Part shown: positions 47,540 to 58,782 of the stretch, piece by piece
Layout of the letters: the number at the start of each line of letters is the position of its first letter
How positions within the stretch are numbered: position 1 is the first letter of the stretch
Assembly: GCA_948567375.1 (NCBI GenBank)
Contig: OX419760.1
Coordinates: forward strand, 29,574,001 to 29,638,000
Direction of reading: 5' to 3'
DNA from: Lunularia cruciata
Taxonomy: Eukaryota; Streptophyta; Marchantiopsida; Lunulariales; Lunulariaceae
Length of the DNA stretch: 64,000 nt
Notes under the pieces: generated by a model
What the model was told of the DNA's origin: nothing
Databases searched by the model: none
The model's input: the letters and a program-made list of their open reading frames with translations, nothing else
Made by a program: the position numbers and the translations under genes

Positions 47540-48500
47540 GCTTTGGAGGAAGATATTCCTATTCTTGAAATGTGGATCAAGCCAATAACGTATAGAGAAT
47601 TTGATGAGGGTCAAAAATCTCATCAAGCAATGGTTGATCAGATAGTTCAAGAGTTTGTAGATGTGTTTTTAGATGACATGCCAAAGGGGTTACCCTTTGA
47701 ACCTTATTTGCCCTTCAATATGGAGTTATTGCCAAGAAGTATTACAATGAGTAGACCAATTTATTGGCTCTCATTAAAGGACTTGGAAAAGCTTCAAACA
47801 ACATTGACAGAGTTGTAGGAGAAGGATTTCATATGATATAGTACATCTCCTTGGGGAGCATAGATAGTATATTTCCTAAAGAAGGATAGAAGACTTCACT
47901 TTTGTATTGATTACCATGGCCTCAATAAAAAACAATGAAGAATGCATATTCTCTACCTCAAATTGATGACTTGCTAGATCAACTAAGTGGAGCCTGATAT
48001 TTCTCCAAGTTGGATCTTCAGAGTGATTAGTAGCAAATTCCCATTGATAGAGAAGATCCATAAAAGACTACCTTTCATACAAGGTATGGGCATTTGAGTG
48101 GAAAATTCTAATGTTTTGACAATCTTCATGGATCATATGCATTGGATGTTGGATGGGCTATTGGATCAATACATGACTGTGTTCTTAGATGATATTTTCA
48201 TCTATAGCAAGACATAGGTAAAATACACAAATCATATACAAGAAATTCTAAAACAACTACTTCAATGGAATTTGTACTACAAGAAGTCCAAGTGTGCCTT
48301 TTTGTAGAAGGAAGTTATTTTCTTGAGTCATAAGGTCTCATTGGAAGGAATCAAGATGTAAGAGGAGAAATCAAGGCCATTATTGATTGGTCTACTTTGT
48401 AGGATACCATATAAATGTGGGCATTTAATGGATTGGTAAGTTTTTATCAATGGTTCATCCACTATTATGCTCATGTGGTAGCACCATTGATCTCTTGATG
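47540..48500 (+). pseudogene. Gypsy reverse transcriptase remnant
   Basis: In order: QIVQEFVDVFLDDMPKGLPF, LSLKDLEKLQTTLTEL, STSPWGA, DYHGLNKK, a degraded LDQLSGA/SKLDL block, and the catalytic FLDD at 48182-48193 (TVFLDDIFIYS), then KSKCAFL and an LGL-like block. Stops include several TAG codons (for example L-stop-EKDF and FL-stop-KEV, positions where Gln is common). Inactive. Confidence 0.75.
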
Positions 48501-48589
48501 AAGACTTCAAGCTTTCAGTGCATCACCAAGCATGAAGAAGCATTCAAGAAGCTGAAGCACATGGTGTCTTGAAGACCCATTCTTCAACC

Positions 48590-48960
48590 ATATGATCCTC
48601 TACTACCTTTTGTGGTTGATTTTGATGCTTCTACCTTTACCATTGGAGCCAAGTGTAGTAAGAATCTCCAAATGGGTTACATCCTATTTCCTTTGTGTCT
48701 TGTTGACTTAACATTGCAAAAAGAAATTACTTTGCTCAAGATCAAGAACAACCAACAATGGTATATGCTATCAAGTATGGAGTCTTATCTCTTGAGGAAA
48801 CAAGATCATGCAAACCAATCACAAAGCTTTGTTGCAAACATTACATTTGGAGCACACGAAAGGTCGGTATCATTGCTAGGAGGAACAACTATAGTTTTTT
48901 GATATCAAACTTGAGTATAAACCCGATAGATTCCGTGTTATCTCCAATGCTCTATTAAGA
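48590..48960 (+). pseudogene. Gypsy RNase H remnant
   Basis: VDFDASTFTIGA (RNase H TDAS-like start), a TMVYAIKYGVLSLEE-like stretch equivalent to the usual 'E-E-L-A-V-V-A-x-K-W' block, and FDIKLEYKPDRF-VISNALLRQ, equivalent to the 'Y-P-G-x-N-V-V-A-D-A-L-S-R' end. Spread over more than one frame. Confidence 0.65.
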
Positions 48961-49199
48961 CAACGTGATTTGAAAACTCTTCTTAAACTTCTCATCACGT
49001 AGCAGTTATGACAATGTTAATTGAATAAAAAGTCCAAATCAAGTTTAGGATTGCTTTACAACAAGATCCTTTCTTTCAAGTAGTACAAGGTCATCTTGTA
49101 GCACATGATAAGATATACAATACCTTCGTCTTCAAGGAAGACATTCTATTGTATGAGAACCGGATCTATGTTCCAGCCAAGGGTGAACTACAACTTGTG

Positions 49200-49630
49200 C
49201 ACCTTCAAGGAGCCCATGATTTACCAATTTTTGGTCACATAGGTGTGGACAAGATCTTAGGTACCCTACAATGCCAATGGTGATGGCCCAACATGGCACA
49301 AGAGGTTCAAGAGTTTATGTATCTTGTGAGAGCTACCATTGCAACAAGGCCTCCTTCAACTACTTCCTATCCCATCTACTTGATAGGAACACATGAGCTT
49401 AGATCTCATCACATCTTTGCCTAAGGCAAAACAAGGTCATATAGCAATCACATTGTTTATTGATAAGCTTCGTAAGCAAATCCATTTAGCAATTATCTTT
49501 TGATATAGTGGTTGCTCCAATATTGACCCATATCTACTTCAACAATGTCTTCAAGCATCATGGGATACCTCATGTACTCATCATAATCCTTGATTCACTG
49601 GTAAAATTTGGCAAACATTCTTCAAGCTAC
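49200..49630 (+). pseudogene. Gypsy integrase remnant
   Basis: Finger region near 49,200-49,400 is degraded. The core keeps DLITSLPKAKQGHIAITLFI and DKLRKQIHLA (first catalytic Asp), then FNNVFKHHGIPHVLI leading to the second Asp (LIIILDSLVKF). The end with the catalytic Glu is not recognisable. Confidence 0.6.
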
Positions 49631-49720
49631 TATGCCATAGGCAGAGAAGGAGTGCTCAAACAACAAGAAAAAGCTCCAAAGGAGAAAAAAATCCATATCC
49701 AAGGCTTGTAGATTGAAGGC

Positions 49721-50578
49721 AAGTAGTGCTTGATCCACACCCTTTAAGCCATAATCTTTACTCCACCATTGCTCATTATATGAAGAAACATCAAATCTAG
49801 CCTTTGAGTTGAAACTTATAAGAGATAAAGAGGATGAAGCAAAATAGATGATTAAGGAGAGTTTCATATTTTTAACTTTTGTCTCTTAAGTACTTTCATA
49901 TTTCAATGAGGTTGTGAACAAGCATGTCTTGAGATTTTTGAAATCTTTGACATGACTTCATACCCAAGTGATAAATCCTCCCAACTTGGTGGTGCTTCTA
50001 GTAACTACTTATGCTTATCAATGGATTTGTAACCCCATATATATATACATATATATATATAAAATTTAGATGAGAATGAATTAAAAATAAAGAGTAAATA
50101 ATATATTTAAACACTAAAGCTAGTATTTATAATCATTATGGGTTAAAAGTAGTATAAAAGGATTGGATTGTTTGAAGTTTTTCTAAAGAGCAATTCAATG
50201 AAGTTTGCAATTTCCAAGGACCTTTGGTAGTGCTTGGGATTTTACATGGTTAGAAATACCATGTTCTATCAATTGCAAACAAAGGAGGAGAAATGGAAAA
50301 TCTGACCGTATGAAGCATGTTCTAATTAATAAAGGAGACTACACTAGCTTTAGAAGAGAGTAACACTAACATCAAGCAATTGACACAAGAACTATTGAGC
50401 ATCAACACTCAAGAAGTAAGTCAAATAGAAGGAGTGACCTCACAATCAAATATCTAAAAAAATCAAGAGATTGAAAAATTACACATTACAAACTCAACAA
50501 TAAAATATGCTTGAAAATTTATTTTGTAAAAGTTGCAAAAAGATTGCAAAGTTGAACCATAGCAAAGGAGCTAACTAA
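49721..50578. other. AT-rich stretch, no gene recognised
   Basis: Follows the decayed integrase. An (AT)n-rich run is at about 50,036-50,062. A minus-strand open stretch (49622-49867) overlaps the integrase tail and is probably chance. Confidence 0.4.
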
Positions 50579-50583
50579 CTAGA

Positions 50584-51358
50584 TGTAATACAAGTAGCTA
50601 GACATATTTTCTGGAGGTGAAAATTGGCTTGGTAGCATCTAGAAGGATGTTGTATACAATTGGTTAGGAAGATCAAACAAAGGTGTCACCAAAAGAGTAT
50701 TTCTACTAATAGGGCAGAAGCTGAAAATAGCCTAAAAACTTTAGAGCCAATTTTGGAGGCCTAAATAGATGAACTAGGCCTCAAAAATGAGAAGTGAAAA
50801 TTGGCTTGGTAACATCTAGAAGGATTTGTGTACAATGGGCTAAGAAGATCAGACAAATGTGTCACAAAAAGAGTATTTCTATTAACAGTGTAGAAGTTGA
50901 AAATAGCCTAAAAACTTTAGAGCCAATTTTGGAGGCCTAAATGGATGAATTAGGCCTCAAAATGGGAAGAATTTTCCTGCCTTAAGGAAGAAAAGGTTTT
51001 CCTCTCCCCCATATGATTTTTTGCATTGAGAGCTTTCCAATGGTACCTCACCCATGCAATTTTGAGCTCCTTATAGGAAGATTCTATAAAGATTCTGTTT
51101 TGTCAAACCCGTTTGACTAACTAGATAGGACAAGAATTGACATGTCACCCATCCAAACAAAAAATCCAAGGATGGAGTTTGTTGACAGGTCACCAATCCA
51201 TGTATCTGATCTAAGGGTGGAGCTTCCTTTGAAGAGATCCTCTTTGCTATATAATAAGGAGAAGTTGCTCCTTTAGGGCATTGGAGTATTGGGTGTGAAA
51301 CTTATACTTTCTCTCTTGTATCTCTCTTGAAGAGTTATATTGTCCTCGGAGTATTACA
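50584..51358 (+). mobile_element. Solo LTR with perfect target duplication (copy C, 775 bp)
   Basis: Starts TGTAATAC, ends GAGTATTACA, and is flanked on both sides by ctaga (50579-50583 and 51359-51363), a perfect 5-bp duplication. The element-sense TATA box (ctatataata) is near 51,249. Contains a U3 tandem duplication of about 180 bp (about 50,605-50,790 and 50,790-50,970) with a different breakpoint from the one in 46537-47271 and 53143-53888. A perfect target duplication makes this the best-dated insertion of the family here. Confidence 0.92.
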
Positions 51359-51914
51359 CTAGAGTACTCTAGAGATTGCTCCATTGTATAAAGACCCATT
51401 TTGATGCTTTTATTTTGATGCTTTTAAATATGATGAGTGTATGTTTGTTTGATCATTCTTAAGTGGTAGAGCACTAGTATGGTTCCAAGATTAAAATAAC
51501 ATTACTAGCTTGTTAAGGTCAAAATATTTCCTAGATTTAGTAAAATAAGGTCCAATTATCTATTTTAAAGACAAGCTTATAGTTTAAGTGCCTTTTATGA
51601 AATTTTTGTACTAAATTCAAAACATGAAAATCTATAATTATATTGATTAATTTATAATCTTCACATCCAATTATAACATCATTGGAGAATAAGTTGAAGA
51701 TGGAATGAAGAAGAAAATCCAATAAAATAAGAGAACCAAAGACTATTAATATTTTAGTTGTACTAAGCCAAAGAATATCACATTATTTGTTTGTAAATTT
51801 TACAAGATGTGTAAAATGGCCTTATACTTGTAAAGTTGGAGGATGTTAATAGAAACAACCAAGCTTATTATTTGTATTAGAAACATTAGCAATATTTAGA
51901 TGCACATTGACGAG

Positions 51915-52511
51915 TGTAATGTTCCAAGGATAGGAGAAACTCCAAGAGAAATACAAAAGAGAAAACACAAGAGAAACATAAGACTTCATCCTTCAATACT
52001 CTGATGCCCCAAAGGAGCACCTTGTCTTTTTATATAACAAAGAGGAATCACTCAAAGGGAGTTACATCTTTGGATCAAATACATAGATTGGTGATATGTT
52101 AGCAAGCTCCACACTTAGATTAGTTGTATGGATTGGTGATATGTCAATCCTTGTCCTATTTGGTTGGTCAAATAAGTTTGACCAAAGGGAATCTTTAGAG
52201 AATCTTCTTGTTGGAAGCTTAACAACACAAAATAACAACGACAAGGTAATGTTGGATAGCTCACAATGATAGGGACAAGACCTTTTCCACTAAAGAAAAA
52301 AACTCTTTCATTTTTTGAGGCATAATTTATCCATTTAGGCCTTAAAATTAACTCATAATTTTTAATGAATTTGGCTTCTTCCATATTAGTTGAAGTACTC
52401 TTTTGGTGACATCTTTGCCTGATCTACTTGGACTATCGTATATAACATCCTTCAAGATATTACCAAGGAAATTTCCAGCTCTAGATAATATGTCTAAATA
52501 ATGGTATGACA
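51915..52511 (-). mobile_element. Solo LTR (copy D, 597 bp)
   Basis: Starts TGTAATGTTCC and ends GGTATGACA, with the same internal order as the other copies and no U3 duplication. Flanks are acgag (51910-51914) and ataaa (52512-52516); they differ only by C-to-T and G-to-A transitions, which could be a decayed target duplication, but this is weak. Confidence 0.8.
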
Positions 52512-53142
52512 ATAAACCATCGCACTTGAGAAGGATGAACCTACTACACAAGGTTACAAAGAACTAGAATTAATGGAAATTAAGAGATACAACAATTATA
52601 GAAGAAAGGAGCACTTTATACAAAATATTAGGTTTGGCCATAACAAATTACCAATCTCTCAAAAATGTGCATGGAGGTGAAAGGAAGCATAATGAAGAGA
52701 TTAAAGGAGATGAATTTGAGGAATCCAAAAATAAAGATCACTAGTAACTAGGCCTGTTGCACTATTGATTCTCCTAAAAACAAAAATAGCAAGAAAGGAA
52801 AATAAAGATGAGTAGGAGCTAATGGATTAAAGAAGAAGGAATCACTACTCATTACCATATATGGAGACTTGAATAGAAAGAGTGTAGGATTATTAATTGA
52901 TCTAGAAGCAATTGATAATTTCATTCCACAATACTTTAAAGTTAGGATTTGAGTTACAAAAAGATGAGATTAAAGAGGTAAGATTGAAAAAATGAAAAAT
53001 CAAGAGAATTTAGATTTTTCTTTAAATCATAAGATTTATTAGAGCAGGAAATTACAAGGAGGTAATTAAATGGAAAGTGATCATATTTGCTCATTATTAT
53101 ACTATCTTTAAAATAGATAGTTTTGGTTTTGGATAAAGCAAT
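52512..53142 (+). pseudogene. Gypsy-like gag-protease remnant
   Basis: Between two solo LTRs. Near 52,850-52,960 the frame gives YGDLNRKSVGLLIDLEAIDN with FIPQYFK, resembling the strand and active-site neighbourhood of a Gypsy aspartic protease (I-D-x-G-A-x-x-x-F-I). Heavily decayed; no other domain could be assigned. Confidence 0.4.
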
Positions 53143-53888
53143 TGTAATATAGATAGCTAAACATATGATCTAGAGATGAAATTTGATTTTGTAATATTTT
53201 GGAGGATGTTATAATGATGGAATAAGTAAATTAAACAAAGGTATCACCAAAAGAGTACTTCTACTAACAAGGCCAAAATCAAAACATGCTTGAAAACTTT
53301 AAAATCAATAGCTAGACATATGATCTAAAGGTAGAATTTGGGTTGGTGATATATAGAAGGATGGTACACATAATGGAAAAAGTAGATTAGGTAAAGGTAT
53401 CATCAAAAGAGCACTTCTACTAATAGGGCAAAAACCAAAATAGGCTTGAAAACTTCAAAGGCAATTTTAGAGGCCTAAACAAATGAATTAGGCCTTGAAA
53501 ATGAGTGTACATTTTCCCCCTAAACAAGGAGAGGCTGGCTTTTCCTCCTCCTTAGTTTGTCTTACCAAGAGCTTTCCAATGTTACCTCACCCATATGATT
53601 ATGAGATTCCTATAAGAAGATTCCCTAAAAGATTCCCTCTAGTCAAAGTCTATTTGACCAACCAGATGGGACCAAGATCAACATGTCACCCATCCAAGCA
53701 AGTCAGCTAAGAGTAGAGCTCACTAACAGGTCACCTATCCTTCTACCTAATCCTATGGTGTAGCATCCTTGGAGGAGATCCTCTTTGGCTATATAATAAA
53801 GAGAAGGTGCTCCCTTGAGACACCAAAGTTTGAGTGTGAAACTTGTATTTTCTCTTTTGTGTTTCTCTGCTATCCTTTGAATATTACA
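53143..53888 (+). mobile_element. Solo LTR (copy E, 746 bp)
   Basis: Starts TGTAATATAG, ends GAATATTACA. The TATA box (ctatataata) is near 53,789. Shares the U3 duplication and its breakpoint with the 46537-47271 LTR (repeat halves about 53,150-53,308 and 53,309-53,475), so the two belong to one subfamily. Flanks gcaat and agaat match at three of five positions; the target duplication is doubtful. Confidence 0.85.
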
Positions 53889-53899
53889 AGAATACAATC

Positions 53900-54830
53900 T
53901 TGAGGTTGATTAGAGAAAAAAAATAGTGAAGACAAGGTGTATGAATAATCTATGGAGATAGCATGAGGTTTTGGAGTAAGATTTTATCCTTATTTGTGAT
54001 GGGAAAATTGTAATTGCTGATGAAGATATATATTTCTTAGAGCTAATGATTGATGTAGTAACTATATATGAACATATCTTGATTGTTCTATGAGCTTTTC
54101 CTATATATTTATCCTTTTAAAGGTAATAACAATGAATATAAGCTAAATTTGTTTTGGATATTACAATAAAGTTATTGGAAAGAAAACTATAAATTAAAAT
54201 ACTCTATTGGTGATGAATACTCTAGAAAAGTTATGCTATTATGAAAAATAGTATCTATAAATATAAGCTAATTTTGGGACAATAATATGCTTGATATAAA
54301 TCATTTAAGTATGTTTATTTTGAAAGATACAAATTCAAAGTCCATGGATATATTATAACATCACAAGATACACATTAGTCTCTAATAGTATTTTAGTAGT
54401 ATTGAGTTAGTTATAGCTAGCTAAGTTTAGTAATTACTAAGTTAGAGGTATCTTTAACTAAGTGAGTATTGTTAAATATGAGGAAATATCTGAGATTTAA
54501 AATTTGGATATGAATAGGGTCCCTTTGTGTTCTTTATATCAAAATAATATTAGAGTTTGATTGTTTAAGAGAATTTATAGTAGAATGAAATTTTTATGAA
54601 ATTTTTATATTAGAATGAAATGTATATTAGAATGAAATTTTCATCTTGGACTTTGCAAGGTCAAATTGACTGGGTGAATAAAAAATAACAAAATTTTATT
54701 GGTTTTACCAAGTGACAGAATTTTGGCTATCAAGATAGGTCAAATTAGGTAATGTTTATTGGAATTTGAAATATATTATAACTTTTGATTAAAGAATGTT
54801 TTAGATTTCTAAATAATATGCTTGGAAGCT
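53900..54830. other. Very AT-rich, no gene recognised
   Basis: No domain found. Short direct repeats of attagaatgaaattt occur near 54,550-54,640. Confidence 0.4.
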
Positions 54831-54834
54831 TTTA

Positions 54835-55200
54835 TCACAACATCTGCAATGCTTAAGCAAGTATGCTAAGACAATGAAGTGAGGATCTTGGCAACCACAA
54901 TTTTATCAATCGCTACTCATGGGTTACTTGGTGGCGGTCATCTACTATTTTAGGGTTTTGGTTTGGTCGTTAGAGTCACTATTCACACTATTATAACTAT
55001 CATTTGCATCATCGCATGTGCCATTAGGTCTGGACTTCCAAGCAACTCCAGGAGGTATGCTTCAAAGTGCAACTCCAAAGAGCTCACTTCTTCTATGTTT
55101 AACATTTGATCTCTTGGCTATAGTGAACCAAGGCTGGCAAGTGCAATCAGGATTCTTTAAGCAAGAGTGGGGATGGCTTGATGATGTAATCCATGCTTGT
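54835..55200 (+). repeat. Diverged direct repeat, copy 1
   Basis: Shares with 56,765-57,130 the series 'ctcatggattacttg', 'catttgcatcatc', 'tgtgccat', 'gctccaaagagctcacttctt', 'tcttggctat' and 'gtggggatggcttga'. The copies lie about 1.93 kb apart in the same orientation. They could be LTRs of a small element or old duplicates; no primer site was found. Confidence 0.6.
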
Positions 55201-55914
55201 TAGTAGAGAGTATTGACTGTTGAGATATGATTTTTGATCATTTGATTATTGTGTATCTTTGGAGTTTGTGTGTGACTTCTTGTAGGAGTTGTGCTTGTAT
55301 AGTGTATGGTGTTGACACCAATATATTTTGTAGCAATGTATATTCATATAAGACTTCCAAAGAGTGGTATATGAGGTCAAATCCATATGAAGGCCTATTG
55401 ATATAAAATTCCTTATCTATAGTAAAGTAGTACCATGTTAAAATGACATTTATTATGATAACTTTGGAGAGTGTATAAGGAGGAGCTTAAGAGAGGAAAG
55501 ACACTCCTTAGTAAGCTTGGAGTGTTGAATGTGTGAGTAGAACAAGGATTTTAGAATTTGTTAAGCAAAGAGTGAGATTTTCTATTTAAGGATGCTATTA
55601 TTATGGTTGTCTATCTTAGAGAAGCCTCTAACTCTAGAGGACTCTTTTGAGCATATGAGGGAAGGACCTTCTACATTGACATTAGTGAAGTAATCCCGCA
55701 AGAAGACTTTACCAATGTCATGATGGGATATTATTGAGTAGCTTTAGCACAAGAGAGTGCATGGGTGATTTGGGATTGTATGAGAGATTTGGAGATGGAG
55801 TTGGAGATTCTTTTTACGTTGTTACCCTTGAAGGTGCTCAATATAAACTCAATTTTCCTTCTACTATATGATATATGTACAAATTGTTATTAAAGGTGTT
55901 TCTTGGATTAGAGT

Positions 55915-55980
55915 GGTATATTAGGTGGTATTTTTATTAGGTGGTATATATATAGATATATTAGGTGGTATTTTATTTCT
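55915..55980. repeat. Short tandem repeat of attaggtggtat
   Basis: Three copies of a 12-bp unit separated by AT-rich spacers. Confidence 0.75.
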
Positions 55981-56764
55981 TTGCAATGTAAATTAAATAT
56001 TGTACTAAGTCTATAGTCACTTATTCCTACTATTATTGAGGGACATGAAGAGGTTTTTGTAAAACTACAAGATTTTAAATCATATATCCTTACTTTTGTT
56101 TACAAGCGATACAAAGATTCATGTATATTGCTATCTCTTCCTGAGCTTGTATCTTTGGCAAAAAATAGATTCATTGTAGTACTTATAATGTCTACTCAAG
56201 TTCAACACAACCCATAAAGGTCATGACACTTGCTCAAAATAATCATATACAGCTTTACATATACGCATGCTAGTCAAGGTACTTTTAATCCTTGATTTTT
56301 TCAAAGAGGTTTATCCTTAAAGGAATTAGTATTATCCTTCATGAAATCAGCAAATTGGAGCTAAATTTGCAATAGAATAAATAGGAGCTAAATCTAGAGT
56401 TGCATGTACCAAATAAAATGTTAACCAAGTAGTCAAATGAAATCAACTTATCTTCCAATAATTTAAAATTAAAGAGCATATTAGGTACTAGATTTTATAG
56501 TGATTTTATTTAATATGAATTTATGTCATCATTATGGTATTATATGTATTACATCAAAGATCATAATCCAAATAAAATTTATAAATAAATAATCGGAGTT
56601 TTATATATAAATTTATAATTTATCTTTCATAAAAGATATTTTAAACTTAAGCATTAAAATTAGTGTAAAATTTATAATTCAAAGATGATTATCAATTGTC
56701 AAAATACTATAAATTATCAATTAAAGAATGGAACATATCAATAAATATTAGATATAATATTTTG

Positions 56765-57130
56765 TCACAATATTTGTGATATCAAAGCTAGATTGCTTGC
56801 ACACTAGAGTAGTAGTGTTTGTAGTCATAAGTATGTTGGTAGTTACTCATGGATTACTTGTTGAAGGTCCAATTTTATTTTAGGTCTATTGATCACATGG
56901 TGATTATCACTTGCACCGTTTGCATCATCAAATGTGCCATCAGTGGCACTATTAGGGCTAGAGACTTAGGTCGAGTAGAGGGGTATGCTTTCAAAGTGTA
57001 GCTCCAAAGATCTCACTTCTTTGATGTTCAACCTTTGAGTTCTTGGCTATGGTGGACAAATGCCAACGAGCTTCACTTAGAGTCTCTTAGCTAGAGTGGG
57101 TATGGCTTGACTATAATTAGTGCCCAATTG
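56765..57130 (+). repeat. Diverged direct repeat, copy 2
   Basis: Partner of 54835-55200 (see there). It lies upstream of the methyltransferase-bearing element and could be part of its leader or LTR, but this is not established. Confidence 0.6.
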
Positions 57131-57139
57131 TTGGTAGAA

Positions 57140-58490
57140 TGTTGAGTGAATGATCAAGTACTAATCTGTTTGAGTGTGATTCCAGTTGAAGAAAACTAAT
57201 TACATCAAAGAAGTGAGAGTCAAGGGGAAATCAAGTGCATGAACTAAGGGTGTTGGTGGTACCTCTAAGCTTGGCAAATCATTGGTACTTTGATTCTGGT
57301 TTAGATTTCCTTGAGAGTGATTGTGTGCATAACATATGTGCAAATTGATGCAAATTGATGCAAATTTAGTAGTGGAACAAATAGTGTATGGAGGTGCTGG
57401 CCAAAATTCTAAGAATAGAGTCAATTTCAGATAGTAGGGTTTGATTTGAGCATAAGAGGTGAAATCAGGGCCAATTTGGTGCAAGTTGAGCTTGAAATGC
57501 AAAATTGAAGGTGGAGTTGTGAACCCATATCCTCAAATTAGTGATTTGGAGATCCCTATCTTCCAATTTGGCTCAAGTGGAGATTTAGTAGAGGATTTGG
57601 CACTCATCCAATTGTAGAGGAATTATGTCATATTTATATCAAATTTGATGGAGGAGTTATGTCAAATTTATGTCAATTTGCTTGAGATTTGGCTCAAAGT
57701 TGGGTGAAGCTTGGTTAGATTTGGAAAGGATTTGCCACATTTTGAGATGGTTCAAATTGGCAAGAAGAAAGAGCTCATTTGGTTGAATTTTGGCGTTTAG
57801 AGTGTTGTAGGCTATGAGAGACGGCAAAGGACTAAAAGGACTAACAAGCCAACTTGCTAACTTGAGGCTAGCTAATTTAGATAAGTTTTGGTGGTCATTT
57901 TTTTGGCAAAATCTGCACACCCTTCTAGATTGTGCGCAATAGGGTTTGAACCAAATCTTTGGTTCCTAGATTGATGCCATAGCCAATAAGTCCACCTTCA
58001 CTTGTTGTCCTAGTGATTGTTCTATTGATACCTATACATATATAAATTTGGCTAGGAGAGACAATTTGATCCTATTCTTGGTGATCTTGGTAGCTTAGGA
58101 AGTATGTAGATACTTATATTATGTCAAATGCCAACAATAGCAGAGTTAGTCTCGTGTTGATTTATGATACGGAGGGTTTCAATTAGACTTCTTATGATTG
58201 GACCCCTCCATACCTAGTTCTTGTTTGTGCATCATGTTTGTATGAGATGCACTGACTTTAGAGCATTGGTGCTCTGGTGTGCTCTTGATAGTGAGGTTGG
58301 AGTGATGAATGATTAGACTACTTATATTTCTCTCCAATGAGGTAGGAAGTGATGAGTTGAAAACCATGAGAATACATGTTGTGATGACAAGTTACATGTT
58401 GCTCTTTCCCTTGGTATAGGTTATTGCAGTTAGAGCTACATTAGTGGGTGATGTTGAGTTGGTGTTTGCACTTGGTGGTGGTCTTTGGTG
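57140..58490. other. Likely 5' part of the right-end element; not resolved
   Basis: Contains repeated aaattgatgc units (about 57,340-57,365) and phrases such as 'caaatttgatgg'. No LTR end or primer site could be fixed, and no coding domain is recognised. Confidence 0.3.
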
Positions 58491-58782
58491 GGGTACTTGT
58501 GGTGTTTATGGTTGTGGTTTGAGTTACTTTGTCACGATGGAGCTCTTTGGAGATTACTGAGGAGATATCATGGCAATATGCAATGGGTTTACCCAAAATG
58601 GTGCTCAATATCAATTTTTTATCTCCTGTCCCAATGAGGAAGGAGATTGACTCTAAGTTGGAGTTTGATATAGGAGTTGATTCAATTAAGAATGCACTTG
58701 GTGCATCCATACCCTTGTTGTGGGATATGGATTTATGGGGCATATAAAAGACTCAACCTCTACTTTAGTATAGTGGGTACCA

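Larger units (their letters stand above)
40482..49720 (+). mobile_element. Decayed plus-strand Gypsy element, interrupted by a nested element
   Basis: The same family as the units at 31115-33556. Order: 5' LTR (40482-40888), degenerate primer site (TGGTATTGG from 40890), gag (about 41,130-42,110), protease (about 42,120-42,298 and 47,272-47,490), RT (about 47,540-48,500), RNase H (about 48,590-48,960) and integrase (about 49,200-49,630). The 42299-47271 element sits inside the protease. No 3' LTR was found; the right end is uncertain. Many stops and frameshifts in all domains show it is old and inactive. Confidence 0.8.

Noticed and set aside
50584-53888. The two plus-oriented LTRs (50584-51358 and 53143-53888) as the paired LTRs of one element
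   Set aside because: The first has its own perfect flanking duplication (ctaga on both sides) and no primer site follows it, so it is a solo LTR; the interval also holds an oppositely oriented LTR.
58441-58743. 100-codon minus-strand frame
   Set aside because: Antisense shadow of the retroelement leader/gag region; the plus strand explains the conserved content.
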